Shown here piece after piece: positions 52,878 through 62,820 of a DNA stretch of 64,000 nt. Made by a program: the position numbers and the translations under genes. The DNA is from Anaerocolumna aminovalerica. GTDB taxonomy: Bacteria; Bacillota; Clostridia; Lachnospirales; Lachnospiraceae. Below the pieces are notes generated by a model, which was given only the letters and a program-made list of their open reading frames with translations, ran no database searches and had not been told where the DNA came from. Positions within the stretch are counted from its first letter, which is position 1, and every line of letters begins with the position of its first letter. The stretch is taken from contig NZ_FOWD01000008.1 in NCBI RefSeq assembly GCF_900115365.1, positions 1 through 64,000 of the forward strand, in the 5' to 3' direction.

Positions 52878-54890
52878 ATGAAAAAAATAAAATTAGGATT
52901 CAAAAAAAGCATTAAAACAAGGCTTATTTTATCTTTTTCCGCTTTAGTTTTATTATCCTCTATTATTTTGAGCATAATATCATTTCAAGTAGCAAACTAT
53001 ATTATCACACAGGAGGCAAAGCAATCACTTACAACCATGTCTTATGATGCTGCCAGGTTAGAAGAAAGCCGACTGGAAACTCAAAGACGTTCTTTAAAAA
53101 CCATAGCAGAATTACAGGATATCAGAAGTATGGACTGGGAAAATCAACAACCTGTTCTGCGAAGTATGTTAGCCAATACGGATTTTATAGAAATGGGTGT
53201 TATCCAGCTAAATGGAACAGTCAATTATTCTAAAGGAAATTCTACACAGTTGGAAAAGTCCGATCCAACCTTGAAAGCAATTGAAGGGGAAGAAGAAGTA
53301 ATTCTCTTTCGTGCCGATCCGGGAACTGGTGAGTTGTCTCTCCTACAAGTAATACCTATTAAAAATGGCGGTAAAGTAGTAGGTGCATTATTAGGCCGCA
53401 GAGACGGAAAAGCTTTAACTAATATGGTAAATGACACCGGCTATGGGGAAGAGGGATATGGATTTGTTATAGACAGTAATGGAACTGTTATCGGTCATCC
53501 TGATGAAAATAAAGTATTCTCTCAATTTAATCCCATTGAAGAAGTGAAGAATAATAAGAATTTAACCTCTTTATCCCGATTGTTTGAAGAAATGATCAGT
53601 AAGAGAAATGGATTTTATGATTATACTTTTGAAGGTAAAAATCTATATGCAGGCTATTCTCCCATTGAAGGTACCGATTGGATTATTGCTATAACAGCTA
53701 CTGAAAACGAATTGTTTTCTGCATTGCCTATGCTGGAGAGGATTATTATAATTGTACTTGCAGTTATCTTACTGATAAGCATCCTTGTTACTTATCTATT
53801 AGGCAATTCAATTACAAAGCCAATTATAAAAGGCGTTGAGTATTCTAAAAGAATTGCAAACTTAGATTTATCAGAAGATGTAGATAAAAAGGATTTAAAG
53901 AAAAAGGATGAAATAGGTGAACTTGCAAATGCACTGCAAAGTATCCTTCTTGAACTGCGTAAGATTATCAGGGAAATCAATGATTCCTCCAAACAGTTAG
54001 CCGCTTCTTCCCAGGAACTTACCGCTACTTCTGAGCAAACGGCAAATGCCGCAGAAGAAGTAGCAAAAACAGTAGAAGAAATCGCTAACGAAGCTTCCCA
54101 ACAAGCACGTTCTACTGAATTAGGCACTACCAAGGCAATTGAATTAGGTGAAACCATTAAAAAGGTTTACGGATATATAAATGAGGTAAATCAATCCAAA
54201 GACAAGGTTAACGATGTAGTCAGTAACGGAATTAATGAAATTGATTCATTAAGCAAAATAACCACCGAAAGTACCGGAGCTGTTAATGAAATCTATCAGG
54301 TAATTATAAAAACCAACGATAGTTCCAACCAAATTGGTGAAGCCAGTAAAGTAATTGAATCCATCGCCTCACAAACAAATCTCTTATCTTTAAATGCAGC
54401 TATAGAGGCAGCAAGAGCTGGTGAAGCAGGAAGAGGATTTGCGGTTGTTGCGGAAGAAATCAGAAAACTTGCTGAACAATCAGAAGCTTCTACTAAAATT
54501 ATAAATACTATAGTGGCTGAATTACAGCAAAATACTAACGATGCTGTAAAAACCATGGAAAGGGTATCCAATATATCTGAGGAGCAGGCCAGAAGCGTAA
54601 ATAACAGTAAAGATAAATACCAACAAATTGCAGAAGCTATGGAAATCACCAATGCATCACTTTCTCAATTAAACCTTTCCGGAGATGAAATGGATAAGAT
54701 GCGAATGAGTATTCTGGATGTATTACAAAATCTTTCTGCCATCGCTGAAGAAAATGCCGCCGCCACTGAACAAGCATCTGCAACTACTGAAGAGCAAACC
54801 GCTTCTGTAGAAGAAATTGCAAACTCCAGCAACAAATTGTCTGAATTAGCTATAAGATTACAAGGGGCAGTTGCTCAATTTAAAGTGTAA
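52878..54890 (+). CDS. Methyl-accepting chemotaxis protein with Cache sensor
   Basis: A 670-residue chemoreceptor. Transmembrane helix 1 lies at about 16-42, an extracellular dCache-type sensor at about 43-280 ([38 protein letters not shown]), helix 2 at about 283-306, a HAMP domain at about 308-365, and a long methyl-accepting coiled coil with the conserved tip [19 protein letters not shown] (about 497-515). GGGAG lies before the ATG. The ligand may be small carboxylates or amines (Cache), but nothing in the sequence decides. It sits inside the purine region, so purine sensing is only a guess. Confidence 0.93.
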   Translation: MKKIKLGFKKSIKTRLILSFSALVLLSSIILSIISFQVANYIITQEAKQSLTTMSYDAARLEESRLETQRRSLKTIAELQDIRSMDWENQQPVLRSMLANTDFIEMGVIQLNGTVNYSKGNSTQLEKSDPTLKAIEGEEEVILFRADPGTGELSLLQVIPIKNGGKVVGALLGRRDGKALTNMVNDTGYGEEGYGFVIDSNGTVIGHPDENKVFSQFNPIEEVKNNKNLTSLSRLFEEMISKRNGFYDYTFEGKNLYAGYSPIEGTDWIIAITATENELFSALPMLERIIIIVLAVILLISILVTYLLGNSITKPIIKGVEYSKRIANLDLSEDVDKKDLKKKDEIGELANALQSILLELRKIIREINDSSKQLAASSQELTATSEQTANAAEEVAKTVEEIANEASQQARSTELGTTKAIELGETIKKVYGYINEVNQSKDKVNDVVSNGINEIDSLSKITTESTGAVNEIYQVIIKTNDSSNQIGEASKVIESIASQTNLLSLNAAIEAARAGEAGRGFAVVAEEIRKLAEQSEASTKIINTIVAELQQNTNDAVKTMERVSNISEEQARSVNNSKDKYQQIAEAMEITNASLSQLNLSGDEMDKMRMSILDVLQNLSAIAEENAAATEQASATTEEQTASVEEIANSSNKLSELAIRLQGAVAQFKV

Positions 54891-55107
54891 CTTTTGGGTT
54901 AAGCTAAGCAATATGACCAAAACTGTTCAAATCTATAAAGATATAATAACATTCAATTTCACATAGACCAATGTTATCCAATGCTAAAATATATACATAT
55001 ATGCCAAATAACCTTGAAAACTTAAGGTTTTCCGTGTAGAATAGTATTATGTTACCCTTTCGTATATGAAAGCTTTTAGAAAAAGTATAGTAAAGAGGTA
55101 TGGGTAT

Positions 55108-56037
55108 ATGAATTATAAAAAGCTAAAAGAAACAGGCGGGATTATTGTTGCCGCAGGTAAAACATCAAAGAAAAGTAAATCCGATCCACTTCTTAAAATA
55201 GGATCTATAACGGTAATAAAAAGAATTGTATTGACTTTTCAAAGAGCCGGAATCTCCCCTATTGTTGTGGTTACAGGATGTGCCGCAGAAGATATTGAAT
55301 ACGATTTATCCGACTATGGAGTTATATTCCTTCGAAATGAAGAATATGAACACTCTCAGATGTTTGATTCTGCAAAAATCGGATTTGAGTATTTAAAAGA
55401 AAAATGCGACCAGATTGTATTTACACCGGTCAATATTCCTATGTTTACACCAGATACTATTGTTAAAATGATTACTTCCGGTGAACCCCTTATTGCGCCT
55501 TCTTATCAGGGAAGAGCCGGGCACCCCCTCTTAATAGATAATAAATTACTACCCTCCATTCTATCCTATAATGGGCCCCAGGGACTACGGGGAGCCGTTC
55601 AAAGCCTGGAAGTAAAACGAAAGCTTATGGAAGTAGAGGATGAAGGTATTATTCATGACACTGATGACATGGATCGGCTGGATGCATTACTTAAAGAACA
55701 TAATGAGCACATTTACCATCCTTTCCTAAGGATCAGCATTGAAAAAGAATCCATGTTCTTTAACTCCAGAACAAAATTGCTATTGATGCTGATTAAAGAA
55801 ACCCATTCTGTACGAAATGCTTGTAAGCACATTGCTCTCTCATATAGCAAAGCCTGGTCCATGCTAAATAAATTAGAAGAAGAGCTTGGATATGCCGTTG
55901 TTGAAAGAATACACGGAGGAAGTAACGGTGGAAATACCTATTTAACAAAAGAAGGTCTGGAGTTTCTGGAAAAGTATCTGGAATTTGAACATAATGTACG
56001 AAAGTTTGCAGAAGCGGAGTTTAAAAGGTTGTTCTAA
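55108..56037 (+). CDS. MobA-like nucleotidyltransferase fused to a ModE-type HTH (paralogue 2)
   Basis: About 309 residues, the same architecture as 22451-23383. The N-terminal transferase has a weaker nucleotide signature: VAAGKTSKKSKSDPLLKIG instead of the Arg-containing loop of copy 1, but keeps FTPVNIPMF and GRAGHPLLID. C-terminal ModE/LysR-type HTH: LMLIKETHSVRNACKHIALSYSKAW, wing GGSNGGNTYLTKEG. It stands just upstream of the xdh genes and could regulate them. The ATG at 55108 has GAGG 9 nt upstream; a frame start at 55066 has none. Confidence 0.82.
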   Translation: MNYKKLKETGGIIVAAGKTSKKSKSDPLLKIGSITVIKRIVLTFQRAGISPIVVVTGCAAEDIEYDLSDYGVIFLRNEEYEHSQMFDSAKIGFEYLKEKCDQIVFTPVNIPMFTPDTIVKMITSGEPLIAPSYQGRAGHPLLIDNKLLPSILSYNGPQGLRGAVQSLEVKRKLMEVEDEGIIHDTDDMDRLDALLKEHNEHIYHPFLRISIEKESMFFNSRTKLLLMLIKETHSVRNACKHIALSYSKAWSMLNKLEEELGYAVVERIHGGSNGGNTYLTKEGLEFLEKYLEFEHNVRKFAEAEFKRLF

Positions 56038-56093
56038 GTATATAAAGAATTTCTAATTCGAGTTCTTTTGTAAAAGAATTTGACGAAAAATCG

Positions 56094-56150
56094 CCCATAA
56101 CCTATAATATTCTTAGTGAGATTGTTATAGGTTATGGGTTATTTATTTTG
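56094..56150 (+). terminator. Terminator after MobA/ModE paralogue 2
   Basis: Perfect 14-bp arms CCCATAACCTATAA (56094-56107) and TTATAGGTTATGGG (56125-56138), followed by TTATTTATTTTG. It separates this gene from xdh, which therefore has its own promoter in 56151-56293; no clear box seen. Confidence 0.85.
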
Positions 56151-56293
56151 TGTAAAGCATTTTTATTTGTGCTTTATCATACTTAAGAACAGATTAATTC
56201 AAATCTGATATTTACAGTTAAATATACCTTTATTAGCCAAACTTTTAACAAATTTTTAAGGTAACCTTTTAAACTAAGTTGTAGGAGGTAAAT

Positions 56294-58408
56294 ATGGAAG
56301 CTATAAGTAAGTCTGTAAAAAAAAGGGATCACGACGCCAAAATTAGCGGTCAAGCACTATATGTGGATGATATAGTGATGGAAGACATGCTTTATGGCAA
56401 AATGTTGCGTTCCACCAAAGCAAAAGCAAGAATCAAAAACATTATTCTTCCTGAAATTCCTGCCGGATATTGTATTGTTGATAAGAATGATGTTCCGGGA
56501 GAGAACAAGATACATGTTGTTGAGGAAGATATGCCTGTATTTCCCGAAGATACCGTAGAATATGTAGGAGATCCTATTCTTATGGTAGTGGGACCGGATA
56601 AAAAAGGAATTGAAAGAATTCTGTCTGAAATCGTTGTAGATTACGAAGAATTAGAACCTGTATTAGATGTTCGTAAGTCAGATGTTGCTTTCTTTCATTT
56701 CAATTATGCCAAAGGTGATGTGGACAAAGCCTTTGAAGAAGCAGATCGTGTTATAACTGAAACCATTGAAACTGGTCATCAAGAGCAAGCATATCTGGAA
56801 ACTAATGGTTTAATTGCTTATCCAGAGGAAGGACGTATGACTGTTCGCGGTTCCATGCAATGTCCATACTATGTATTTGGTGCAGTAGCAAAAGCATTAG
56901 GCTACGATAGAAAGGATATACGTATTGTTCAAGATGTAACTGGTGGCGGTTTTGGTGGTAAAGAAGATTTTCCGTCCATACTTGCCTGTCAGCTTGCTGT
57001 AGCTGCAAAAAAAGCAAACAAACCTGTTAAATATGTATTTGACAGAAGAGAAGACATGGAATTTACTTCAAAACGTCATCCTTCTATTTGTACCTATAAA
57101 GTAGCTGTGAAGGACGGTAAAGTTACCGGTATGGATATTGATGTAATCTATGATAGTGGTGCCTATACAACCCTATCCAGCGTAGTTTTACAACGTGGTA
57201 TCATTGGAGCAAGTGGTGTCTATAATATTGAGAATTTACGAGTAACTGGTGATGCTAAGAAAACCAACACCCTTCCTAATGGAGCAATGCGTGGTTTTGG
57301 CGCTCCTCAAACCTTCTTTGCTGTAGAAATGATAATGATTCATATTGCAAAGCAGTTAGGCGTTGATTCCCTTAAATTCAAGGAACAGCACATGGTAAAG
57401 CAAGGGGATGCTACCTCTACAAGTGGTAAATTCCATTTCCATGTTCCACTTCCAGAAATGATTGAGAGAGCTGATCAATTATCTGATTTTAGAAAGAAAC
57501 GTGAACTTTATAAAAATCAAACTGGAAGATATCGTAAAGGAATTGGTATATCTCTGGTTTATCACGGATGTGGTTTTACCGGCAGCGGTGAAAGAGACTA
57601 CATCAAAGCTATTGCAAAGCTAAAGAAAAATGCAGATGATACTGTTGAGATTCTTATCAGTATTACAGATATGGGTCAGGGTGCAAAAACTACATTTAGT
57701 AAAATAGTAGCTGATACTTTAGGTATTTCGTTAGATAAGGTAATCTATTCAAACCCAGATACAGACAGAGTACCAGATTCTGGTCCTACTGTTGCCAGCC
57801 GTTCTTTAATGGTAGTAGGACAATTAATAAAACGTGCAGCTGAGAAATTAAAAGAACAATGGAAATCCGGAGAAGAGCAATTAATTGAGGAACATTATGT
57901 TCATCCTGATTTCTTAATTCCATTTGATATTAAGATATTCCACGGAGATGCTTATCCTACTTACTCTTGGTGTGTTAATGTAATTGAACTGGAAGTAGAT
58001 ACTATTACTGCTACTACTCAGGTAATTGGTGCTTGGGGTGTATATGATGTAGGTACCCCTCTTGATTTAAACATTTTACATGGTCAAATGCAGGGTGGTT
58101 TCTTACAATCCATTGGATACGCTTCTATGGAACAATGTAACTATAATGAAAAAGGAATCATTCGTAACAATAGTTTCAGCGATTATATTATTCCTACTGC
58201 AATGGATATACCGAACCTTGTTACAGATATTATTGAAGTTCCTTATGTGGAAGGACCTTATGGTGCAAAAGGTGCCGGAGAATTACCATGCGTTGGTCCT
58301 GCTCCTGCCTACATTGATGCTTTAGAGAACGCACTTGAAAATAACATTTATCACATTCCTTATACACAAGAGGATGCCATGAAATATTTACAGGAGGTGG
58401 AAAAGTAA
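56294..58408 (+). CDS. Xanthine dehydrogenase-type hydroxylase, molybdenum subunit
   Basis: A 704-residue molybdopterin-binding large subunit of the xanthine dehydrogenase family. Cofactor motifs: QDVTGGGFGGKEDFPSILA (about 216-234), NGAMRGFGAPQTFF (about 328-341), DMGQGAKTTFSKIVAD (about 458-473) and the catalytic Glu in PYGAKGAGELPCVGPAPAY near the C-terminus. It is shorter than typical 760-residue subunits, as in bacterial three-subunit types. It likely oxidises xanthine or hypoxanthine to urate with labile selenium at the Mo site. AGGAGG lies 6 nt before the ATG; its stop overlaps the next start (TAATG). Confidence 0.93.
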   Translation: MEAISKSVKKRDHDAKISGQALYVDDIVMEDMLYGKMLRSTKAKARIKNIILPEIPAGYCIVDKNDVPGENKIHVVEEDMPVFPEDTVEYVGDPILMVVGPDKKGIERILSEIVVDYEELEPVLDVRKSDVAFFHFNYAKGDVDKAFEEADRVITETIETGHQEQAYLETNGLIAYPEEGRMTVRGSMQCPYYVFGAVAKALGYDRKDIRIVQDVTGGGFGGKEDFPSILACQLAVAAKKANKPVKYVFDRREDMEFTSKRHPSICTYKVAVKDGKVTGMDIDVIYDSGAYTTLSSVVLQRGIIGASGVYNIENLRVTGDAKKTNTLPNGAMRGFGAPQTFFAVEMIMIHIAKQLGVDSLKFKEQHMVKQGDATSTSGKFHFHVPLPEMIERADQLSDFRKKRELYKNQTGRYRKGIGISLVYHGCGFTGSGERDYIKAIAKLKKNADDTVEILISITDMGQGAKTTFSKIVADTLGISLDKVIYSNPDTDRVPDSGPTVASRSLMVVGQLIKRAAEKLKEQWKSGEEQLIEEHYVHPDFLIPFDIKIFHGDAYPTYSWCVNVIELEVDTITATTQVIGAWGVYDVGTPLDLNILHGQMQGGFLQSIGYASMEQCNYNEKGIIRNNSFSDYIIPTAMDIPNLVTDIIEVPYVEGPYGAKGAGELPCVGPAPAYIDALENALENNIYHIPYTQEDAMKYLQEVEK

Positions 58409-58875
58409 TGGTTAAATTTATTCTTAATGGCGAAGAAGTTACAAGCAATGCAAACCAAAATGAACGCTTATTGGATGTAATCAGAAATGAATTCCGCCTT
58501 ACAGGTGCAAAATGTGGTTGTAAAGAAGGCGAATGCGGCGCCTGTTCCGTAATCCTTGATGGAAAACTGGTTAACTCCTGTATGGTAGCTATGGGAAGCA
58601 TTGAAGGCAGTACTGTTATGACAATTGAAGGATACAGTCATACAGACCGTTTCTCAGTTCTTGAAAAAGCATATGCTTCTGTTAGTGCTGTACAATGCGG
58701 TTTCTGTATCCCTGGCATGATGCTTGCTTCTGAAAGTATACTTGCAGAGAATCCAAATCCTACCGAAGAAGATATTCGCAGAGGAATCTCTGGAAATCTT
58801 TGCAGATGCACCGGTTATAATGCTATTGTAGAGGCAATCGGCATTGCAGCAAAGGAGGGTAAAGGACTATGGTAA
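58408..58875 (+). CDS. Hydroxylase 2Fe-2S subunit
   Basis: A 155-residue CoxS/XdhC-type iron-sulfur subunit with two [2Fe-2S] clusters. Plant-type ferredoxin cysteines: Cys38, Cys43, Cys46 and Cys58 (CGCKEGECGACSVIL... NSC). The second set is Cys97, Cys100, Cys132 and Cys134 (CGFCIPGM; LCRCTGY). It passes electrons from the molybdenum subunit to the FAD subunit. Starts in the last base of the large-subunit gene and overlaps the next gene by 7 nt, so all three are translationally coupled. Confidence 0.96.
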   Translation: MVKFILNGEEVTSNANQNERLLDVIRNEFRLTGAKCGCKEGECGACSVILDGKLVNSCMVAMGSIEGSTVMTIEGYSHTDRFSVLEKAYASVSAVQCGFCIPGMMLASESILAENPNPTEEDIRRGISGNLCRCTGYNAIVEAIGIAAKEGKGLW

Positions 58876-59687
58876 AAAGTTATTTTGCAACATCCTTAAA
58901 AGAAGCTCTGGAAATACGAGGTAGAGAATCAGTAACTCCATATGCAGGCGGTACCGATTTAATGATTGAAGCAGATGATAATGCTTCCTACCTGTTTCTG
59001 AACAAGATACCGGAATTAAAACAAATCACAGCAGATGATGAATATATACGCATTGGTGCTGCCAGTACATTTACAGAAGTTTATCATAGCGAACTGATTC
59101 CTCAGATTTTAAAAGACGCTGTAATTGAAATTGCTGCTCCTGCTATCCGTAACTTAGGAACTGTTGGCGGTAATATCTGTAACGGCTCTCCAAAAGGAGA
59201 TAGTGTATTAATCTTCTTTGCAACCGACTCTAAACTACGTCTTGCAAGCAGTAAAGGAGAACGTATTCTTCCAATTAAGGAATTTTATTTAGGAAGAAAA
59301 AAACTGGCTATACAAGATGATGAACTTTTGGTAGAAATACTTATGAGTAAAACAGGACTTGATAATTATTATTACAAGAAAATCGGAGCAAGAAACGCAT
59401 TAGCGATCTCCAGAGTATCTTTTGCAGGGATACTTGACATAAAAGACGGTAAGATTATGAACTGTATGACTGCATTCGGTGCTGTAAGTGATGTAGTTAT
59501 CAGAAGACCGGAGCTTGACGGAATATTAATTGGTAAAACTATCGAAGAAGCAAAGGCTGTGAAGGAAAAATATTTGGCAGCATTTGACGAAGCAATTGTT
59601 CCTATTCGAGGCAGAGTTTCTGCTGAATATAGAAAATCTGTATGTATGAACTTACTAAAAGATTTTCTTGAAAGTAATGGAATTTAA
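58869..59687 (+). CDS. Hydroxylase FAD subunit
   Basis: A 272-residue FAD-binding subunit (CoxM/XdhB-type). FAD motifs: TPYAGGTDLMIEADD (about 18-32) and RNLGTVGGNICNGSPKGDS (about 95-113); the C-terminal CO_deh_flav domain includes the KKIGARNALAISRVSFAG run. It hands electrons to NAD or another acceptor. Third gene of the operon and directly followed by the 59784-59822 terminator. Confidence 0.95.
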   Translation: MVKSYFATSLKEALEIRGRESVTPYAGGTDLMIEADDNASYLFLNKIPELKQITADDEYIRIGAASTFTEVYHSELIPQILKDAVIEIAAPAIRNLGTVGGNICNGSPKGDSVLIFFATDSKLRLASSKGERILPIKEFYLGRKKLAIQDDELLVEILMSKTGLDNYYYKKIGARNALAISRVSFAGILDIKDGKIMNCMTAFGAVSDVVIRRPELDGILIGKTIEEAKAVKEKYLAAFDEAIVPIRGRVSAEYRKSVCMNLLKDFLESNGI

Positions 59688-59783
59688 TAATTAATAACCT
59701 TTGCTTATATAAACTAAATAGCCATTCACTTTACTCCTTGTAATATAAATATTATGTTAATTGGGCTACAAATCAGGTTAAGG

Positions 59784-59822
59784 TCTAAGAAAAGCAGTCT
59801 AGCCCTGTTTTTCTTAGATTCT
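59784..59822 (+). terminator. Terminator after the xdh operon
   Basis: Perfect 10-bp arms TCTAAGAAAA (59784-59793) and TTTTCTTAGA (59809-59818), followed by TTCTTAATT, a weak T tract. Confidence 0.5.
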
Positions 59823-59941
59823 TAATTTGAGTCCTGCAAGAGTACTAAGTAATGGCAGGAAATAGGTATGTCTTTTTTGGATTTTTAGTACCTATTTTTA
59901 CCACATTTTACTATATTTTGTTAGTTGTATTCTTAGACATA

Positions 59942-59950
59942 TGGTATAAT
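59942..59950 (+). promoter_or_regulatory. Extended -10 promoter of purine permease 2
   Basis: TGGTATAAT (TG at 59942-59943, TATAAT at 59945-59950), without a good -35. It lies about 165 bp before the permease ATG; the 59823-60115 leader holds no gene and no riboswitch core that I recognise. Confidence 0.5.
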
Positions 59951-60115
59951 GCATAAACTCTCAATACAAAAGTTCAGCAGTAATCAGGAACACTGATTCA
60001 TTCTTTTAAAGAATAAAGGAATGAAAATTAATGAAATTAAATAGTTCTAGATGTAATTGCTGCTTTTAATATAAATAACTAGGTTAGCTAAAATTTTAGA
60101 GAGGTGAAAACACAC

Positions 60116-61468
60116 ATGGGAAAGAATGAGTCAACAGAAGCAAAAACAATGTCAGGACTAATTTATCAAGTATCTGACAAACCTAAAATCCTTACGGCTA
60201 TTATATTGGGATTTCAAAATATTTTAACCGCATTTAGCGGTATTGTAGCAGTTCCATTAATTATTGCAGGAATTGCAGGACTTAATGTAGTGGATACAGC
60301 TTATTTGGTATCTGCTGCCCTGCTTGCTTCAGGTATAGCATCTATTATTCAATCAAGAGGTTTTGGTCCTAAGAAATTTAGAGTCGGTGTTGGCTTGCCA
60401 ACTGTTATGGGAACTGACTTTGGTTTCGTACCTCCTGCTAATACCATTATCAACACAATGGGGGGTGGAATGGCAGGTTACTTCGGAGCATCTATTTTAG
60501 GAGCAATCTTTGAGTTTGTTCTTAGCTTTTTTGTAAAACCTTTAATGAAAATTTTCACACCAGTTGTAACAGGTACAGTTATCGCACTTATGGGTATGTC
60601 TATGATGCCAGTTGCATTCGACTGGATTGGCGGTGGTGTTGGTAATCCAAATTACGGTGATCCAATGTACATACTGGTAGCCGCAATTGTATTCCTTGTT
60701 ATTCTGCTGTTAAACCGTTATGCAAAAGGTATGTTAAATACAGCTGCCGTTATGATTGGTATTGTGGTCGGATATATTATTAGTATTCCATTGGGGTTAA
60801 TTGACTTTTCACAAATTGCTTCCGCTGATTGGATACAGTTACCTGAAATCGCACGCTTTGGAATTGATTTTAATCCAAAATTCGTTGTTCCATTTATTGC
60901 AGGTTATTTAGTTACAGTAATTGAAACTGTTGGTGTTATGGAAACCCTTGGAGAAGTTACAGGTTCACACTTGACCAGTGATGATATTGTTGCAGGTGTA
61001 AGAGGTGACGCAGTAAGTTCCGCCCTTTGTCCTTTTGTAGGATCCGGCCCTGCACAAACATTCAGCCAAAACGTAGGATTAATTCCTTTAACCAAATGTG
61101 CATCACAGTTTGTTGCTATCGTAGCTGGTGTAATTCTTATATTAATGAGTCTTTTCCCTAAACTTTCAACTATCGTATCCATTATGCCATCCTGTGTACT
61201 TGGTGGTGCAGGTATCTTAATGTTTGGTACAGTTGCAATTTCCGGTATTAAGACTCTATCAAAAGTTAAATTTACAAACCGTAATCTATTAATCATTGCA
61301 AGTTCTTTAGGAATTGGCTTAGGTGTAACTTTCAGACCTGATGTTGTTGCTCAACTTCCTGGAATCTTAAGTAGTTTATTTGGTTCAGGAATCTCAGCAG
61401 GTACCATCGTTGCATTAATATTAAGCGTAATCCTGAAAGATGATCCAAATGAAGCTGAAATAGATTAA
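60116..61468 (+). CDS. NCS2-family purine permease 2
   Basis: About 450 residues with 12-14 hydrophobic segments. It keeps the acidic TM8 motif VIETVGVMETLGEVTG and the TM10 motif QTFSQNVGLIPLTK, so unlike permease 1 it has the usual Glu. It probably imports xanthine or urate; the sequence cannot choose. The ATG at 60116 is preferred, since GAGAGGTG lies about 10 nt upstream; a GTG at 60104 is inside that site. It lies behind the xdh operon and its own promoter. Confidence 0.9.
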   Translation: MGKNESTEAKTMSGLIYQVSDKPKILTAIILGFQNILTAFSGIVAVPLIIAGIAGLNVVDTAYLVSAALLASGIASIIQSRGFGPKKFRVGVGLPTVMGTDFGFVPPANTIINTMGGGMAGYFGASILGAIFEFVLSFFVKPLMKIFTPVVTGTVIALMGMSMMPVAFDWIGGGVGNPNYGDPMYILVAAIVFLVILLLNRYAKGMLNTAAVMIGIVVGYIISIPLGLIDFSQIASADWIQLPEIARFGIDFNPKFVVPFIAGYLVTVIETVGVMETLGEVTGSHLTSDDIVAGVRGDAVSSALCPFVGSGPAQTFSQNVGLIPLTKCASQFVAIVAGVILILMSLFPKLSTIVSIMPSCVLGGAGILMFGTVAISGIKTLSKVKFTNRNLLIIASSLGIGLGVTFRPDVVAQLPGILSSLFGSGISAGTIVALILSVILKDDPNEAEID

Positions 61469-61530
61469 TCAGAAAAAGCCTGTAATAGCTTTAATAAATA
61501 TACCCTTTATAAATAAAAGGCTGTTCAAAT

Positions 61531-61581
61531 AAAAAATAAACTGTCATTCGCCTTAATACTTAGAATGACAGTTTATTTTTT
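61531..61581. terminator. Bidirectional terminator between permease 2 and cheY
   Basis: Nineteen-bp arms AAAAAATAAACTGTCATTC (61531-61549) and the complement (61563-61581), loop 13 nt. The A/T-rich ends serve as T tract on both strands for the convergent genes. Confidence 0.88.
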
Positions 61582-61585
61582 ACCC

Positions 61586-61948
61586 CTATACTCCTAGCAC
61601 ATGATTTATAGTAGAAATCAGCCGATTCTTTTTAATCGGTTTTATTACATAATCAGAGGCTCCTAATTGTATTGCCTCTATGATCATGGACTTCTGTCCC
61701 ATGGCAGAACACATGATTACCTTAGCTTTCGGATCAATTTTCTTGATCATCTTAAGCCCTTCGATTCCGGTCATATAAGGCATGGTTACATCCATAATAA
61801 CCAAATCCGGCTTAAGGTTCAGATATTGCATCATTGCCTCATTACCATCTGTTGCCTCACCTATAACCCTATGACCTGCCTCTTGTATCATATCGCCAAC
61901 AATCTTTCTAATAAAAAGGGAGTCATCTACTACTAATATATTTGCCAT
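61586..61948 (-). CDS. CheY-like response regulator
   Basis: A 120-residue single-domain receiver. Asp8-Asp9 (ILVVDDSLFIRK), phosphoacceptor Asp53 (LVIMDVTMPYMTG), Thr/Ser near 81-83 (MCSAMGQKS) and Lys in YVIKPIKKN are all in place. It could drive the flagellar motor or an unrelated output; no cheA is in view, although a chemoreceptor lies 7 kb away. GGAGG lies before the ATG; it follows recR by 13 bp. Confidence 0.93.
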   Translation of the reverse strand: MANILVVDDSLFIRKIVGDMIQEAGHRVIGEATDGNEAMMQYLNLKPDLVIMDVTMPYMTGIEGLKMIKKIDPKAKVIMCSAMGQKSMIIEAIQLGASDYVIKPIKKNRLISTINHVLGV

Positions 61949-61961
61949 ATTAATTCCTCCG

Positions 61962-62558
61962 TTATAACTCCACTCTTCCCTCTAAGGCTCTTAATAAAGT
62001 TACCTCATCAATATACTCTAAGTCCCCGCCTACAGGAACACCGCTGGCTATTCTGCTCACTTTTATTCCGGTTGGTTTTATCAGCTTACTAATATACATT
62101 GCAGTGGTTTCTCCTTCAAGGCTTGAGTTAGTTGCTATAATAACCTCATCCACATCTGCTTGAAGTCTTTGTATTAATTCCTTAAGTTTAATATCATCGG
62201 GTCCAATACCTAGCATAGGAGAAATTGCCCCATGAAGAACATGATAAACCCCACCATACTTTCCTGTTTTTTCATATGCTGCCAAGTCTCTGGGATTCTC
62301 CACCACCATAATTACATTCTGGCTTCTCTTATCACTTGCACAAATAGGGCATAATTCTTGATCGGTTAAGGTATAGCAATTCTTGCAGTACCGGACATTG
62401 GCTTTTGCATTCGTAATTGCCTGAGATAGATTGTTCACCTGATCTTGCGGCATATTTATAATATGAAAAGCTAATCTCTGGGCTGTTTTTGCACCAACAC
62501 CTGGAAGTCTGGATAATTCTTCGATTAATTTGCTAATTTGGCTGCTGTAATAATTCAT
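61962..62558 (-). CDS. recR: Recombination protein RecR
   Basis: A 198-residue RecR. HhH motif [16 protein letters not shown] (about 14-29), a zinc finger [16 protein letters not shown] (about 57-72), and a Toprim domain ([24 protein letters not shown]-type run, then [17 protein letters not shown]). It acts with RecFO in gap repair. Length and motifs are normal. The first ATG is preceded by GAGGTATATCA, consistent with a start at 62558. The 62559-62820 stretch shows no gene. Confidence 0.97.
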   Translation of the reverse strand: MNYYSSQISKLIEELSRLPGVGAKTAQRLAFHIINMPQDQVNNLSQAITNAKANVRYCKNCYTLTDQELCPICASDKRSQNVIMVVENPRDLAAYEKTGKYGGVYHVLHGAISPMLGIGPDDIKLKELIQRLQADVDEVIIATNSSLEGETTAMYISKLIKPTGIKVSRIASGVPVGGDLEYIDEVTLLRALEGRVEL

Positions 62559-62820
62559 TGATATACCTCATATTCTTTTGATTTATAAGTCAAATCACTA
62601 TTACAATTATAACATAATAGAAAAATTAATAAAAGCTTTTCTATATTATCTTAACTAAGATACGTAAAAATATGGATAAAAAATCGAACATAAAATCCAA
62701 GTGTGTCTACACTCTGGATATATGCGGAATTACAAAGATTTTTTATTTATATCTTTAACGTATTAGTATAAATAAAGAAAAGCTTTTATCATAAAATCAT
62801 TTTATAAGATTTTAAATTAC

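Noticed and set aside
59823-60115. Possible purine riboswitch before permease 2
   Set aside because: The conserved loop sequences of guanine/adenine riboswitches were not found; only an extended -10 promoter is visible.
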